The notes: a model not told the origin generated them from the letters alone. A DNA stretch of 64,000 nt from Polyangia bacterium (GCA_030424595.1 JAUHWG010000007.1:248001-312000), one strand, 5' to 3'. Positions 1-9,380 are shown, counted from the first letter of the stretch. Numbers and translations: made by a program.

Positions 1-1
1 G

Positions 2-1981
2 GCTGCGCGGCGCCTGCTGATGCGCCTCGTCACCCTCGACAACACCCGCGCCTCGCTGACCGAGGACGAGCTCGTCGCCAATGACGAAGCGTCGAAGGCC
101 GCCCTCGACGCGCTCGTCCGCGGACGCCTCCTGGTGGTCCGCGAAGCGGGCGAGCGGATGGTCTACGAGATCGCCCACGAAGCCTTGGTCGGCGGCTGGG
201 CCCAGCTCGCCGGCTGGCTCATCGACGAGCAGGAGGTCCGGGCCATGATGCACCGCCTGGAGCAGGCGGCGGCGGAGTGGGAGCGGCTCGGTCAGGGGCG
301 CGAGGGGCTGTGGAGCTTGCCGCAAGTGGTCGAGTCGGAGGCCCTCGATCGCAGCGCGTTGCGGGGGAGGGAGGTCGCTTTTCTCGAGCGAAGCGAGGCC
401 AACGCGATCCGCTCGCGGAACCTCCGTCGTGTCGGGATCTTCGCAGTGCCGGTGCTCGTCATCCTCGCCTATGGGGTCTTCTGGCTCCAGTCGAGGCGCG
501 ATCTTGACGCTAAGGTCGGCGAGCACGTCCGCAGCGCTGAGGAGGCGTCCGAGAGCGCCTCGGAGGGGGAGGGGCGCCTCAAGTTCGCGCGCTCTGAGGC
601 CCTCGCTCGATTTGACACGGGCGATCGAGACGGGGGCGAAGCGCTCTGGGAGGACATCTTGGCGATGGGCCCGTCGATCGCCAGCAAGTATCTCCACGCC
701 TCACAGCAGTTGGAGACGGCGCTGGCCCTCGACAGCGAGCGCGCCGACGTCCGGAGAGCGCTGGCTGAGCTGCTCTATCAGCGAGTCCGCTTCTCCGACG
801 AGCAAGGTGAGTCCGAGCTTGTCCCCGATCTGCTCGCTCGCCTGGAGCTCCACGACACCTCTGGGCGCTGGATGAGCTTGTGGGAGAGCCCGGGTCGCCT
901 CCGAGTGATGACACACCCAGCGGCTGACAGCGTCCGCGTCGCGAAGTACGAAGAGGCTGCGAACGGTGAGTTCTCACTGTCAGAGTCTGCGCCGCTAGCC
1001 ATGGGCGCAGACGGCTCGGTCGAGCTCCCTCGCGGCTCATACCTCCTGATGATGGCGAAGGAGGGCTACGACGAGGTTCTCTACCCGGTCCTGATCGGCC
1101 GTGGTGAGGATGTCTCGGTCGACGTTCAATTCGCGAAGATCGGCTCAGTGCCTGAGAACTATGTATATATTCCGGCGGGGCGCTTTCTCGTCGGCTACTC
1201 AGGAAACGAAGATCTTCGGCGCTCATTCTACGAGACCGTGCCCTTGCATCAGTCTTCGACCGGCTCGTTCCTGATCAGCCGCTACGAGACTTCGATCGCG
1301 GACTACCTCGAGTTTCTCAACGACCTGGAGCCTGAGGAGCGTCAGAAGTACAGCGTCCAGGCGGAGGGGGCGGGGATCGGCGACAGTCTCACGGTCTCCC
1401 GCGGCGAAGACGACGTTTGGGTGATCGAGTGGCGCTTCGGCGGAGAGTCGATCACCGCGCGCGAAGGCGAACCCTTTCACAACGGGAGTCGTGAGATCCG
1501 CGCGACCTCTGACTGGGGACTTTTTCCGATCGCGGGCATTAGCGCGAGTGACTCGCGGGCCTATCTCGCATGGCTGGATCGAACCGGTCGGCTGCCCGGA
1601 GCGCGCTTTTGTACCGAGGAGGAGTGGGAGCGAGCTGCTCGCGGGGCGGATGGCCGGCTCTATCCGCATGGAAATCACCTGAAGGTTGGTGATGCGAATG
1701 TAGACTCGACATACGGACACCGGCCGCCCGCAATGGGGCTCGACACCATTGGTAGCTATCCTGCCACCAAGAGCCCCGTAGGGGTCTATGACGCGTCAGG
1801 GAACGTCTTTGAGTGGGTTCAGACGAAGAACGCCGGGACCTACCTGGTGAAGGGCGGGTCCTTCTACTTTCCGGCGATTGTCGCCCGAAGTATTAATAGA
1901 CAAGTCTTCCCTGAAGAGACACGTTCGGTACATGTAGGTTTGCGTGTGTGTGCGGACTATGTGTCGTCTAGGGGGCGCTAG
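2..1981 (+). CDS. nSTAND / formylglycine-generating-enzyme-like membrane protein, 5' truncated
   Basis: The reading frame is open to the left edge, so the N-terminus is missing; 659 residues are visible. The first ~135 resemble the end of a nSTAND1 NTPase module (RLLMRLVT, EIAHEALVGGWAQL). A membrane segment follows at about 141-163 (VGIFAVPVLVILAYGVFWL), then a helical linker, a PEGA-like beta region, and from about residue 387 a sulfatase-modifying-factor (FGE) domain (YIPAGRFLVG, LPGARFCTEEEWERAARG, ASGNVFEWV, VKGGSF, GLRVCAD). In myxobacteria this order often follows an N-terminal Ser/Thr kinase; whether that holds here lies outside the window. A signalling role is inferred. No formylglycine-generating activity is claimed, because many such domains are non-catalytic. 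Confidence 0.85.
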   Translation, partial: AARRLLMRLVTLDNTRASLTEDELVANDEASKAALDALVRGRLLVVREAGERMVYEIAHEALVGGWAQLAGWLIDEQEVRAMMHRLEQAAAEWERLGQGREGLWSLPQVVESEALDRSALRGREVAFLERSEANAIRSRNLRRVGIFAVPVLVILAYGVFWLQSRRDLDAKVGEHVRSAEEASESASEGEGRLKFARSEALARFDTGDRDGGEALWEDILAMGPSIASKYLHASQQLETALALDSERADVRRALAELLYQRVRFSDEQGESELVPDLLARLELHDTSGRWMSLWESPGRLRVMTHPAADSVRVAKYEEAANGEFSLSESAPLAMGADGSVELPRGSYLLMMAKEGYDEVLYPVLIGRGEDVSVDVQFAKIGSVPENYVYIPAGRFLVGYSGNEDLRRSFYETVPLHQSSTGSFLISRYETSIADYLEFLNDLEPEERQKYSVQAEGAGIGDSLTVSRGEDDVWVIEWRFGGESITAREGEPFHNGSREIRATSDWGLFPIAGISASDSRAYLAWLDRTGRLPGARFCTEEEWERAARGADGRLYPHGNHLKVGDANVDSTYGHRPPAMGLDTIGSYPATKSPVGVYDASGNVFEWVQTKNAGTYLVKGGSFYFPAIVARSINRQVFPEETRSVHVGLRVCADYVSSRGR

Positions 1982-2056
1982 GCCTTCGTGGGGGTCGATG
2001 CAGACAGTAGATGCTTCCCAAAAAGTCGTGCTATGGTCACGACGTTGGGGGTGAGT

Positions 2057-3121
2057 ATGCGGGAGTTTGGGAGAAAAGTTATCGGCGGGCTCATGGCGGT
2101 CGCTTTGGCGGGATGCTACGAGGGCGTGGATGGTGTAGGTGGCGCGGATGAGCGCGGCCTCGTCGTCCAGGGTCTCGCGTTGCAGGGGATTCAACTGCAG
2201 GGGATCTTTCTGCAGGGGATTCGGCTGCAGGGTATCCAGTTGCAGGGGCTCAGGCTGCAGGGGATCAAGCTGCAGGGGATCAAGCTGCAGGGGATCAAGC
2301 TGCAGGGGCTCAAGCTGCAGGGCAGTCAGCTCGCCGCTGTTCAGGAGATCAACGGGGAGCTTGTCGACCGTAGCGGCGCAGACCTCATCGGCACGGAGTT
2401 CCGCATCGACGTGGAGACCGAGGATGACGAGGGCGAGGAGATCGACGTCGGCGTCACGATCCGCCTCGACGACTTCTACCTCTCGCCGGACGCGGAGATC
2501 GAGGACATGTACGCCTACGAGGTCTCCTACCAGGTCGACGGGAGCGACACGTGGGGAGCGCTCTGTGAAGACGCGGACGGGGTCGGATGGCCCGCGTACG
2601 TCTTCGAGGGGTACTGGGACGAAGATACCGGCGACTTCATCGACGAGCCGGACACGATCTCCTTCGCCTGCCAGTACGGGGTCGTCGCCAAGTGTGCGCT
2701 TTGGGGATATCGCCCCTGGGCCGAGGCGGAGGACTGCAAGAAGAAGAGCAAGAAGGGCGAGTGGAAGAAGTGCGAGACGGTCTCGCTTCGCGATCATCAC
2801 CAGGCCTGCACGCGGATGGCACGCGCTGACTACTGCGGCGATGGCGTGCCGTGGACCGTGAATGGCACCCAGATCGATATCTGGGACGACCTCGGCCCCC
2901 AGATCCAAGAGCGCGAGGCGAAGTGGGACATCGAGGGCGAGTGGACGCCTGAGGGCGCTTGGTGTCTCAAGGACATCCGTCAGCAGGCCTGGAAGGAAGA
3001 GGGCCTGTATCCGAGCTGCGGCAAGAAGACCGACAAGCAGTGGAAGCGTCGCGCCAAGCGGTGCGGAAAGCTCAAGAACAAGAGCTCGCTCTTCGTCAGC
3101 TCGTTCAACGGCGACGCCTAG
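2057..3121 (+). CDS. ADYC-domain lipoprotein with pentapeptide-repeat stalk
   Basis: A predicted outer-surface lipoprotein of 354 residues. I chose the ATG at 2057 because GGGGGTGAG lies just upstream and the signal peptide then ends in the lipobox LAGC; an upstream ATG at 2033 is possible. Residues 42-91 are ten five-residue repeats of the form LQG(I/L)(K/R/Q), which phase like pentapeptide repeats (xxLQG), encoded by a 15-bp tandem repeat rich in CTGCAG. The C-terminal half is a Cys-rich globular region with the ADYC motif at residues 257-260 (ARADYCGDG), the signature of the ADYC family found mostly in myxobacteria. Molecular function is unknown. It is followed by a strong intrinsic terminator, so it is probably a single-gene unit. 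Confidence 0.88.
   Translation: MREFGRKVIGGLMAVALAGCYEGVDGVGGADERGLVVQGLALQGIQLQGIFLQGIRLQGIQLQGLRLQGIKLQGIKLQGIKLQGLKLQGSQLAAVQEINGELVDRSGADLIGTEFRIDVETEDDEGEEIDVGVTIRLDDFYLSPDAEIEDMYAYEVSYQVDGSDTWGALCEDADGVGWPAYVFEGYWDEDTGDFIDEPDTISFACQYGVVAKCALWGYRPWAEAEDCKKKSKKGEWKKCETVSLRDHHQACTRMARADYCGDGVPWTVNGTQIDIWDDLGPQIQEREAKWDIEGEWTPEGAWCLKDIRQQAWKEEGLYPSCGKKTDKQWKRRAKRCGKLKNKSSLFVSSFNGDA
2180..2329 (+). repeat. 15-bp in-frame tandem repeat, 10 units
   Basis: Ten consecutive 15-bp units with consensus CTGCAGGGGATCAAG encode the LQGIK-type pentapeptide repeats of the ADYC lipoprotein. Three central units (2255-2299) are identical at the DNA level, which points to recent duplication. Confidence 0.95.
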
Positions 3122-3151
3122 TCGCTCTGGCCTCGGAGGATCCCCGACATC

Positions 3152-3185
3152 AAGAGCCGCACCGGAAGGTGCGGCTCTTCTTCTT
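3152..3185 (+). terminator. Rho-independent terminator
   Basis: A perfect 12-bp stem (AAGAGCCGCACC / GGTGCGGCTCTT) with a GGAA tetraloop is followed by CTTCTTTTT. It starts 31 bp after the stop codon of the ADYC lipoprotein gene and is the clearest intrinsic terminator in the window. Confidence 0.92.
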
Positions 3186-3389
3186 TTTGCGGCTCCGGTG
3201 GAGGCGTCGGCCCGGCGCCGCATACGCATGGCGCTGCGCAATGCCGGTATGACTCTCAGGCCAGCCAGCCTACCTGTGAGTTATCTCGAGCAGGTCTGTA
3301 CCCATCGACAGAGTGGGGCGGCTACGCGCGTCGTCTCGCTTCGCGAGCGGGGTCTGGCAGGGGGGGCGCGCAAGGCCTGCGAGAGTGCT

Positions 3390-4334
3390 TCAGACGAGGT
3401 GCGGGACGAAGAGCCCCCCCGTCGTCTCGACCTGCAGGCCGTCCTTCTCGAGCTCGCGGACCCGCGGGTGGCTGTCGGTGCAGATGATGTCCGTGAAGAG
3501 GCCGCTGGCCATGAGGCGCTGGAAGGAGTCGCCGGGGAAGAGGCCGTGGGTGGTGATCACGGCGAGGCTGCTGGCGCCTGCGTCCTTGTAGGCCCGGGCG
3601 GCGCCGAGGAGCGAGGAGCCGGTGCGGATCATGTCGTCGTAGATGATCACGCGCTTGCCCTGGACCTGGGCGTTGATCGCCGCGACCGCGGTCTCAGAGC
3701 CGCTCAGGCGGCGCTTGTAGACGAAGGCCGGGGTGACGCCGAGGTCGTTGGCGAGGGACTCGACCCACTTGGCTCGGCCAGCGTCGGTGCAGGCGAGGAC
3801 GAAGTCGTCGCCGCCGAGGCGCGTCGCGACGTCGCGGACGATCGGCTTGCCGTAGACGTGGAGCGCGGTGAGCTCGCCCTCGAAGTAGTGGGGGATGCCC
3901 TCGGAGTGGAGGTCGAGCAGGAGGATCCGGTTGCCGTAGCTCGCCGGCGGGATCGCGGAGAGGAGCGAGGCCCGGGTCTTCGCGGTGACGACCTCGCCTT
4001 TGCGGACGGCCCGCTCCATCGTCGAGTAGCCGTAGTAGGGGACGAGGAGGGTGAGGCGGCGCGCGCCGTAGCGGACGATGGCGCAGGCGAGGTCGAAGAG
4101 GGTGAGGGTCGCGGCGTCGGAGATGGTCCCGCCCACGAGGACGACGTCGCGACCCTCGACAGGGGCGGCGATCCGGAGATAGCGCTCGCCGTCGGGGAAG
4201 AGGCGGACCTCGACCTCGCCGGACTCGAGGTCTGCGGCGTCGCAGAGGGACGCCCGCAGGTAGTCGTACTCGGGGATCGCGAGGACCAGGGGGCGTGTCC
4301 GCGTGGGCATGGTCTGGTCATGGTAGCGGGGCAT
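3390..4334 (-). CDS. Ribose-phosphate pyrophosphokinase-like protein
   Basis: 314 residues with the two-domain phosphoribosyltransferase fold of PRPP synthetases. Visible family motifs are the FPDGE loop near the N-terminus, LLDLHSEG near residue 141 (the DLH segment of PRPP synthetases), and a PRPP-binding loop [12 protein letters not shown] near residues 230-241. The expected reaction is ATP plus ribose 5-phosphate to PRPP plus AMP in the cytosol. The loop that normally reads SPDxGGxxRA is TDAGRAKW here, so this is a divergent member and substrate use is less certain. The ATG at 4334 is chosen because AGGAG sits 8 nt upstream; ATG 4310 is an alternative. It is the last gene of a minus-strand run starting with a TetR gene. 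Confidence 0.8.
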   Translation of the reverse strand: MPRYHDQTMPTRTRPLVLAIPEYDYLRASLCDAADLESGEVEVRLFPDGERYLRIAAPVEGRDVVLVGGTISDAATLTLFDLACAIVRYGARRLTLLVPYYGYSTMERAVRKGEVVTAKTRASLLSAIPPASYGNRILLLDLHSEGIPHYFEGELTALHVYGKPIVRDVATRLGGDDFVLACTDAGRAKWVESLANDLGVTPAFVYKRRLSGSETAVAAINAQVQGKRVIIYDDMIRTGSSLLGAARAYKDAGASSLAVITTHGLFPGDSFQRLMASGLFTDIICTDSHPRVRELEKDGLQVETTGGLFVPHLV

Positions 4335-4342
4335 TCGCGGCG

Positions 4343-4347
4343 CTCCT
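4343..4347 (-). promoter_or_regulatory. Ribosome binding site deciding the PRPP-synthetase-like start
   Basis: AGGAG on the minus strand, 8 nt before the ATG at 4334; the in-frame ATG at 4310 has no comparable site. Confidence 0.6.
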
Positions 4348-4450
4348 AACCGCAAGTTCGGAGGCGCGCGAGAGGCCGCGTGCGGCGACGCCGTGCGTGC
4401 GGCGAGGTGATGATGTCGGGACCGATAGGTCGCCGATGTCGAGACTGGCC

Positions 4451-6214
4451 CTATCGCGCAAGCTCGCGCTTCGCGAGGGCGACCACCTCGGGGTGGGCGA
4501 GGATGTTGTCGACCTCGGTGTAGGCGTAGTCGCTGATACGATCCTCGAAGCGCATCCGCAGGAGCGCCTTGGCCCGCGTCCGCGGTCGCAGGAGCGCGTC
4601 GCGATCGGCGTAGGCGGCGTCCCTGTGCTCGGCGGGGATCCGCTCGGCGGTCCTGATGATCGTCGCCCGGATGAGCGCCCAGGCGCGTCGGGCGGGGAGC
4701 CCGAGATCGCGCTCAGCCCAGCGAATCAGCGTCGCCATATGGGCGTGGAGGAGCGTGTGGCTGAGCTTGTCTCGGACCTCGGCGAGATCATCGGTGGCGA
4801 GGAAGGAGCCGGGGGCGAGCTCGACGCTGCGGCCTGCGCTTTGGAGCCGACCTGGATGGAGGCGGATGCCCCCGAGATCGCGGATGACAAAGCCGGCGAG
4901 GCCCCCGTCGTCGACGGCGGCGAGGGTGTTTTGCAGGTGGACCTCGAGCACCAGCCCGTAGACGCTGAGGAGATGCAGGCAGGGCGGCACGAGGAGCTCG
5001 ATGTACCGCCTGAGGAGCGCCTCAGCCGATCCTTGGCGCTCGGCCAGCTCGACGAGGAGGGTTCGCCTGGCGGCGGGTCTGCGCTCGCCCAGGGCGGCGC
5101 AGACCCAGGCCTCCGCGGAGGAGCCGGTCTCGCGGAGGAGCGCTTCGGGCGAGCCGCGGATGATGACGCCGAGGTGTGGCGCCCTGGGGCCGACCGCCTC
5201 GGCGCGGAGTCCCGCGGCGGCCCGATCGCCGAGGAGGAGGAGGCCTGAGAGCGCGGGATCGACAGCGGCGATCTGCTCGATCAAGCGCGTCAGCGGCGGT
5301 CCATTGGCGACGCTCATCGGCGACACCGTCCGCCGTGCGCTGGTCGTCGTGACGTTGATCGCGAGCTTGACGTGGAGCTCGGGGTCTTCGAGGGCGATCG
5401 TCCGCAGGCTGAGGAGCGCGCGACCCTGGAGGGGGGGTTGTCCCGAGGGGCGGATCTTCGACCCCCAAAGGTCCGCGAAGAGCTTGGGCAGGCGTCGCCG
5501 CTGGGCGCGGTGCACCGGCAGGCGGATCGTCCCTGGGGGCCCCGGGGGGAAGAGGCGGGCGAGGGTCATCTCTGCGTCGTCGGCGAGCTGGACGAGGTCA
5601 CGATCGACGTCGACCGCGTCGATCGTCCCTAGGGCGAGGGCCTCTGGGGCGTGTCGGAGCACCTCGGCGCGGCGCATGCCCAAGCGGGTCTTGCACATCG
5701 GGTGCCACGGGTGGCCTTCGACGACCAGGTTCTCCGGGTCGACCGGGGCCGGCCAGCGGCGGCCCTCGGCTGCGGCCGTGTCGCGCAGCGCCGCCAGCAG
5801 GCTCGACATGGCGAGGTTAAAGGCCGAGTCGGCCAGCTCGACGCGGAGCTCCTGGGCGGTGTGTGTGGAGGCTCCGAGCGCCGGCGCGAGGGCGCCCAGG
5901 AGGGTCGACGGATCCTCCGTCAAAGGGCTCCGGGGGGCCTCTAGATCGGGGCTGTGCAGGCCGAAGGCGCCGAGGCGGGCGAGCGGGATCCGCAGCCCCC
6001 CGGCGCCATCGTCGAGGATCCAGGCGTGGTCGCGCAGGGTCGCCTCGACCATCCCCTCACGGGCGCAGGCGAGGGCGAAGCGGGCGGCGATCAGCCGCTG
6101 CGCGTGACGCCAGTGGCGGTCGCAGAGGGCAGAGCTCGGCGGCGCTCCGACCAACGCTCGCGCAAGTGCGAGTCGGGTCCAGCGGCGAAAGGAGGCTGAG
6201 GTGTGGGCGTTCAA
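4451..6214 (-). CDS. IucA/IucC-family siderophore synthetase
   Basis: 587 residues, the usual length for NRPS-independent siderophore (NIS) synthetases, which adenylate a carboxylate such as citrate and condense it with an amine or alcohol. The diagnostic ATP-binding motifs are present: [13 protein letters not shown] at 167-179, [14 protein letters not shown] near 283-296, HLQN at 426-429 and RDLGG near 445. No hydroxylase, acyltransferase or siderophore exporter gene lies beside it. It follows a COQ4-like gene by 52 bp, so co-transcription is likely. The start shown is a TTG; no in-frame ATG occurs for about 50 codons, so the exact N-terminus is uncertain. Substrate and product cannot be told from sequence. 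Confidence 0.88.
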   Translation of the reverse strand: MNAHTSASFRRWTRLALARALVGAPPSSALCDRHWRHAQRLIAARFALACAREGMVEATLRDHAWILDDGAGGLRIPLARLGAFGLHSPDLEAPRSPLTEDPSTLLGALAPALGASTHTAQELRVELADSAFNLAMSSLLAALRDTAAAEGRRWPAPVDPENLVVEGHPWHPMCKTRLGMRRAEVLRHAPEALALGTIDAVDVDRDLVQLADDAEMTLARLFPPGPPGTIRLPVHRAQRRRLPKLFADLWGSKIRPSGQPPLQGRALLSLRTIALEDPELHVKLAINVTTTSARRTVSPMSVANGPPLTRLIEQIAAVDPALSGLLLLGDRAAAGLRAEAVGPRAPHLGVIIRGSPEALLRETGSSAEAWVCAALGERRPAARRTLLVELAERQGSAEALLRRYIELLVPPCLHLLSVYGLVLEVHLQNTLAAVDDGGLAGFVIRDLGGIRLHPGRLQSAGRSVELAPGSFLATDDLAEVRDKLSHTLLHAHMATLIRWAERDLGLPARRAWALIRATIIRTAERIPAEHRDAAYADRDALLRPRTRAKALLRMRFEDRISDYAYTEVDNILAHPEVVALAKRELAR

Positions 6215-6266
6215 GCCGGCGGATGATAGCGTCGCCGACGGCCTCGGAGGACGTTCTTCCGCTCGC

Positions 6267-6770
6267 TCAGCGGTGCGGGAGGATCTGGATGTTGTGGCGG
6301 CGGCGGAGCTCGGCGACAGGCGTGTCGAGGTGCTCTGCGTATCCGAACATCGGCCACTTGGAGGTCATCTTTCGGGCTCTGCGGATCACCGTGAAGACCT
6401 TTGGGAGGCTGCGGATCGACTCGACGAGGATCTTCCCGTAGCCGATGGTCTTGGGCAGCTGGGCGAACTCGTCGTGCTTGAGGTACTCGGCGTACTTGCG
6501 GATCGTGACCGTCGAGCCGGCGATGGTCCAGGTGTCGGCGAGCACCTCGTCGGTGATCTGCGTGGTCAGACCGAAGAGCACGTGGCAGCAGTCGTGGGCC
6601 ATCGTCAGGTGGCCGACCTCGGTGCTGGTGTCGGCCGCGATGAGCTCCGGGTTCTCCGAGCGGAACTGCTGGAGCCCCTGACGCAGGGTGCCGGGGTAGT
6701 CCTGCTCGAGGTAGGAGGCGCCGGTGATCGGCTCGGTCGTGGGGTCATGGGCGGCGGCTGTGGGTTGCAT
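6267..6770 (-). CDS. COQ4-like metal-binding protein
   Basis: 167 residues. It carries HDCCH (residues 59-63) followed after exactly 11 residues by Glu75, that is HDxxH-x11-E, the Zn/metal motif that defines COQ4 of ubiquinone synthesis, in the expected helical setting (EVGHLTMAHDCCHVLFGL). Overall similarity to COQ4 elsewhere is weak by eye. AGGA lies 5 nt before the ATG. It sits between a TetR regulator (31 bp gap) and an IucA/IucC synthetase (52 bp gap) on one strand, so it may act in the pathway they control rather than in quinone synthesis. The assignment rests on the motif and fold expectation; the function is inferred. Confidence 0.62.
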   Translation of the reverse strand: MQPTAAAHDPTTEPITGASYLEQDYPGTLRQGLQQFRSENPELIAADTSTEVGHLTMAHDCCHVLFGLTTQITDEVLADTWTIAGSTVTIRKYAEYLKHDEFAQLPKTIGYGKILVESIRSLPKVFTVIRRARKMTSKWPMFGYAEHLDTPVAELRRRHNIQILPHR

Positions 6771-6801
6771 GGTCTTCCTGGGTCCTTTCAGGCGGTTAGG
6801 G

Positions 6802-7458
6802 TCATTCGTAGAGGGGGTCTTGGGCGAGCTCGACGGCGAGCTTTAGGGGCGCGGCGACCCGGACGAAGAGCTCGATGAGCCGCTCGGGGAGGGCGATGAG
6901 CTCCGCCGGCTCCAGCTCTTGCCAGCGCGGGATCAGCCAGCGGTCGAAGGCCTCGCCCAACCCCATGAGGAGGTGAGCGAGGAGCGGTGCGGGGATGTCA
7001 TCCCGGACGGCGCCGACCTCCCGGCCGCCGTCCAGGAGCGCCTCGGTGTACGCCCGCATCCCGTCGATGGTCTGGGCGAGCTCCTCCGCGAGGGGTCCTT
7101 CCGAGGCGGCGAGGAGGCTCTTCGCGAGGCCGGGGAGGCGGGGCTCTTCGCCGACGAACGCGAGCATGCGCGCGCAGAGGGCCCTCACTGCGGTCCAGAA
7201 GGAGCGGGCGTCGACGAACTCGCCGAGGCCTCCGGAGGCGCTCTTCATCCGCTCGGCGACGTCGCGAATGACGGTCCGATAGAGGTCCGCCTTGTCGTCG
7301 AAGTAGTAGTACATGGCCCCCTTCGAGACCCCGGCGCGGGCGATGATCTGGTTGTAGGAGGCGCCGGCAAAGCCATCGCTGGCGAACACGTCCGCGGCGG
7401 CGTCGAGGATCGCCCGCCGCTTGGCGGGGTCGAGGGCGGTGAAGCGGGGGCGGGGCAT
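6802..7458 (-). CDS. TetR/AcrR-family transcriptional regulator
   Basis: 218 residues. A classic TetR N-terminal helix-turn-helix covers about residues 12-60 (RAILDAAADVFASDGF, IIARAGVSKGAMYYYFDDKADLY), followed by a helical ligand-binding domain. TetR proteins usually repress their own and neighbouring genes until a small ligand binds. It is the first gene of a minus-strand run that continues into the COQ4-like and siderophore-synthetase genes, so it probably controls them. A palindrome and three 13-bp direct repeats lie immediately upstream. The ligand is unknown. Confidence 0.92.
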   Translation of the reverse strand: MPRPRFTALDPAKRRAILDAAADVFASDGFAGASYNQIIARAGVSKGAMYYYFDDKADLYRTVIRDVAERMKSASGGLGEFVDARSFWTAVRALCARMLAFVGEEPRLPGLAKSLLAASEGPLAEELAQTIDGMRAYTEALLDGGREVGAVRDDIPAPLLAHLLMGLGEAFDRWLIPRWQELEPAELIALPERLIELFVRVAAPLKLAVELAQDPLYE

Positions 7459-7465
7459 GGGCTCG

Positions 7466-7527
7466 GTCTACCATCGCGTAGACTGGTAGGTTCGACTACG
7501 TGGTTCGACCGATGGGTTCGACCACTT
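7466..7527 (-). promoter_or_regulatory. Candidate TetR operator: palindrome plus three 13-bp direct repeats
   Basis: Eight bases upstream of the TetR start codon lies the inverted repeat GTCTAC-N6-GTAGAC (7466-7483). Directly adjoining it are three 13-bp direct repeats that each begin GGTTCGAC (7489, 7502, 7515). The position fits an autoregulatory operator; binding is inferred. Confidence 0.5.
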
Positions 7528-7600
7528 GGTCTAAGTCATAGCGTCGCGTTGGACGGCTCGCAAGGCCAATTCTTGGAGATTGTGGAGAACGATCGACAAA

Positions 7601-7637
7601 GCGCGCTTCCGCCCCTCGGGAGGGGACGGAAGCGCGC
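7601..7637 (-). terminator. Long hairpin downstream of DUF2330 gene
   Basis: An 11-bp outer stem (GCGCGCTTCCG / CGGAAGCGCGC) plus a 5-bp inner stem (CCCCT / AGGGG) sits 25 bp beyond the stop codon of the minus-strand DUF2330 gene. Only a short TTT follows on that strand, so it is a probable but not textbook terminator. Confidence 0.65.
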
Positions 7638-7661
7638 GTCGTGGATGCGGAGCTCGACGGC

Positions 7662-9281
7662 CTAGCGGCGGCGTCGGAGGCCGAGGAGGCCGAGGAGGCT
7701 CAGGAGACCGAGCACGCCAGTGTCACGAGCTCCGTTCTCGGCCGAGCAGCTGCATGCGGCCCGAACCTGGCTCGAAGCGGAGCCCTTCGGCGGCCCGGCG
7801 TCGGCTGGCGCCGTCGCGGCGGGCTTCGGCTCGGCGCTCGGATCCTGACCGTCGACGATCGCCTTGGTCTCGACAGGCTTCGCCGCGGTCATCACCCCGA
7901 TCTCCGGGACATCCTCGCGGATGATCTCCTTGAGCTCGATCGAGCCGCGCTCGGCGAAGGCGAGGTCCTTGGCGGGCTCGGTCTTCGGCTGGCCGCCCGC
8001 GGGCGGTCCGCCCCAACGCCCGCGGATCGGGTCCTTGCAGGTGATCGGCCCCTCCCAGGGGTGACGCATGGCGTAGCGCGCCTGGAAGTTGTTGGTGCCG
8101 GCGGGGCGCGAGCCCTTCTCCAGCTTGTCGCCCATCATGAACTCGCGGCCGCCGACGATCGCCGGGGCCTCGCGGAAGACCAGGTCTTCGCCGAGCGACT
8201 CCTTGTCGTAGCGAGCGTGGAGGCGGGTCAGGACAAAACCACCGCCCCAGGGGTCGAGCTCGCCGCCGAGCACATCACCGCCGAGGGTGGCGATCTCGTC
8301 GGCGCGCAGCGGCGGGGTCGGGCAGGGGTCGCAGGAGCTCGAGTCCCAGGAGTACTCGGTGACGATCGCCTTCGGGTTCTTGCCGAGGGTCGCGTCGAAG
8401 AGCGCGGCGTAGAGCTCACCAAAGCGCTCGCGGGCCTCGGGGGCGACGTCGAGGTTGGTCGGGATCGTGACGTTGTCGTAGTTGGCCAGCTCGTAGCGCT
8501 TGCCCCGGGCGAGGATGTGGACCAGCAGGTCCTGCTTGCCGCTCGAGTTGATGAGTCCCAGGCGCACCGGCAGGCGGAACTCCTCGGTGTCGTAGTGGAA
8601 GCGCAGCGGCGAGAGCATGGTCTTGCCGTTGGGGTCGACCTTGACCTTGGTGATGTCGACCTTGGCGACGAAGAACTTCATCCCCTCCTCGACGTAGGGC
8701 CGAAGGAGCGGCTCGGCGCCCTCGGGGAGGGTGTACTCCTCGCGGCGCAGCCAGGTGTCGAGGCCGGTCGAGTCCTTGGCGCTGAGGATCGCGATCTCGT
8801 ACTCGCCGACGGTGAACTGAGCCTCGATGGTCACGCCCAGATCGGCGTCCTCCTCAGCGGCATACTCGACGGCTGTCGGCGCGGCCATGCCGTCCTTCGC
8901 GAACTCCATCTCGTAGTCGGGCTCGACGTAGCAGGGGTCCTGCTCCCAGTACTCGACGAGGCGCGGCGCGGCGAGCTGGTCGACCCGCGAGAAGACCTCG
9001 TCGCTCAGGGTCTTGACGTTGTCCTCCTGGAGGACGACGGGGACCGGGATCACCATCGCGAAGTTCTCAGGGGGGCCCTGGTAGTTGTTCTGCATCGACA
9101 GGACCGTGCGGGTCCCTTCGCGCATCAGGACGACCAAGGTCGCGTTGTTGAAGAGCTTGGCGTCCGCGCCGCTCACATAGAAGCCGCAGAACGCTCGAGC
9201 CTCCGGCGAGAGGCCGAGGGTGACGGCGGCGGTGAGGGGGACAGCGAGTGCGAGGCGGAGGAGGAGGCTGCGTGCGGTCAT
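7662..9281 (-). CDS. DUF2330 domain protein with MYXO-CTERM-like tail
   Basis: 539 residues. After an N-terminal signal peptide (TARSLLLRLALAVPL...SPEARA) the mature part begins CGFYVSGADAKLFNNATLVV, the recognisable start of DUF2330, a family of exported proteins of unknown function. The C-terminus has a short Cys motif (CSCS), a hydrophobic Leu/Gly helix and a final RRRR, the three parts of a MYXO-CTERM sorting tail, so the protein is probably exported and anchored or processed at the cell surface. ATG 9281 is preferred because GGGAG lies just upstream. A second DUF2330 protein is encoded at 21319-23178. Confidence 0.87.
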   Translation of the reverse strand: MTARSLLLRLALAVPLTAAVTLGLSPEARAFCGFYVSGADAKLFNNATLVVLMREGTRTVLSMQNNYQGPPENFAMVIPVPVVLQEDNVKTLSDEVFSRVDQLAAPRLVEYWEQDPCYVEPDYEMEFAKDGMAAPTAVEYAAEEDADLGVTIEAQFTVGEYEIAILSAKDSTGLDTWLRREEYTLPEGAEPLLRPYVEEGMKFFVAKVDITKVKVDPNGKTMLSPLRFHYDTEEFRLPVRLGLINSSGKQDLLVHILARGKRYELANYDNVTIPTNLDVAPEARERFGELYAALFDATLGKNPKAIVTEYSWDSSSCDPCPTPPLRADEIATLGGDVLGGELDPWGGGFVLTRLHARYDKESLGEDLVFREAPAIVGGREFMMGDKLEKGSRPAGTNNFQARYAMRHPWEGPITCKDPIRGRWGGPPAGGQPKTEPAKDLAFAERGSIELKEIIREDVPEIGVMTAAKPVETKAIVDGQDPSAEPKPAATAPADAGPPKGSASSQVRAACSCSAENGARDTGVLGLLSLLGLLGLRRRR

Positions 9282-9380
9282 GGTGGCTCCCGAGGCGCCC
9301 ATCCTACAGCGAAGGCGGCTGCTCGTCCGCCTTGAGCTGATCCGTGGGCGTCCGCGCGCAGCCCTCGATGATCCGCCTGC

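Noticed and set aside
1796..3241. 481-codon open frame on the minus strand
   Set aside because: Antisense to the ADYC lipoprotein gene. The + strand has lipobox, family motif, Shine-Dalgarno and terminator; the minus frame is Leu/Asp/Pro repeats caused by the 15-bp DNA repeat.
7641..9335. 564-codon open frame on the + strand
   Set aside because: Antisense to the DUF2330 gene, which has a signal peptide and MYXO-CTERM-like tail.
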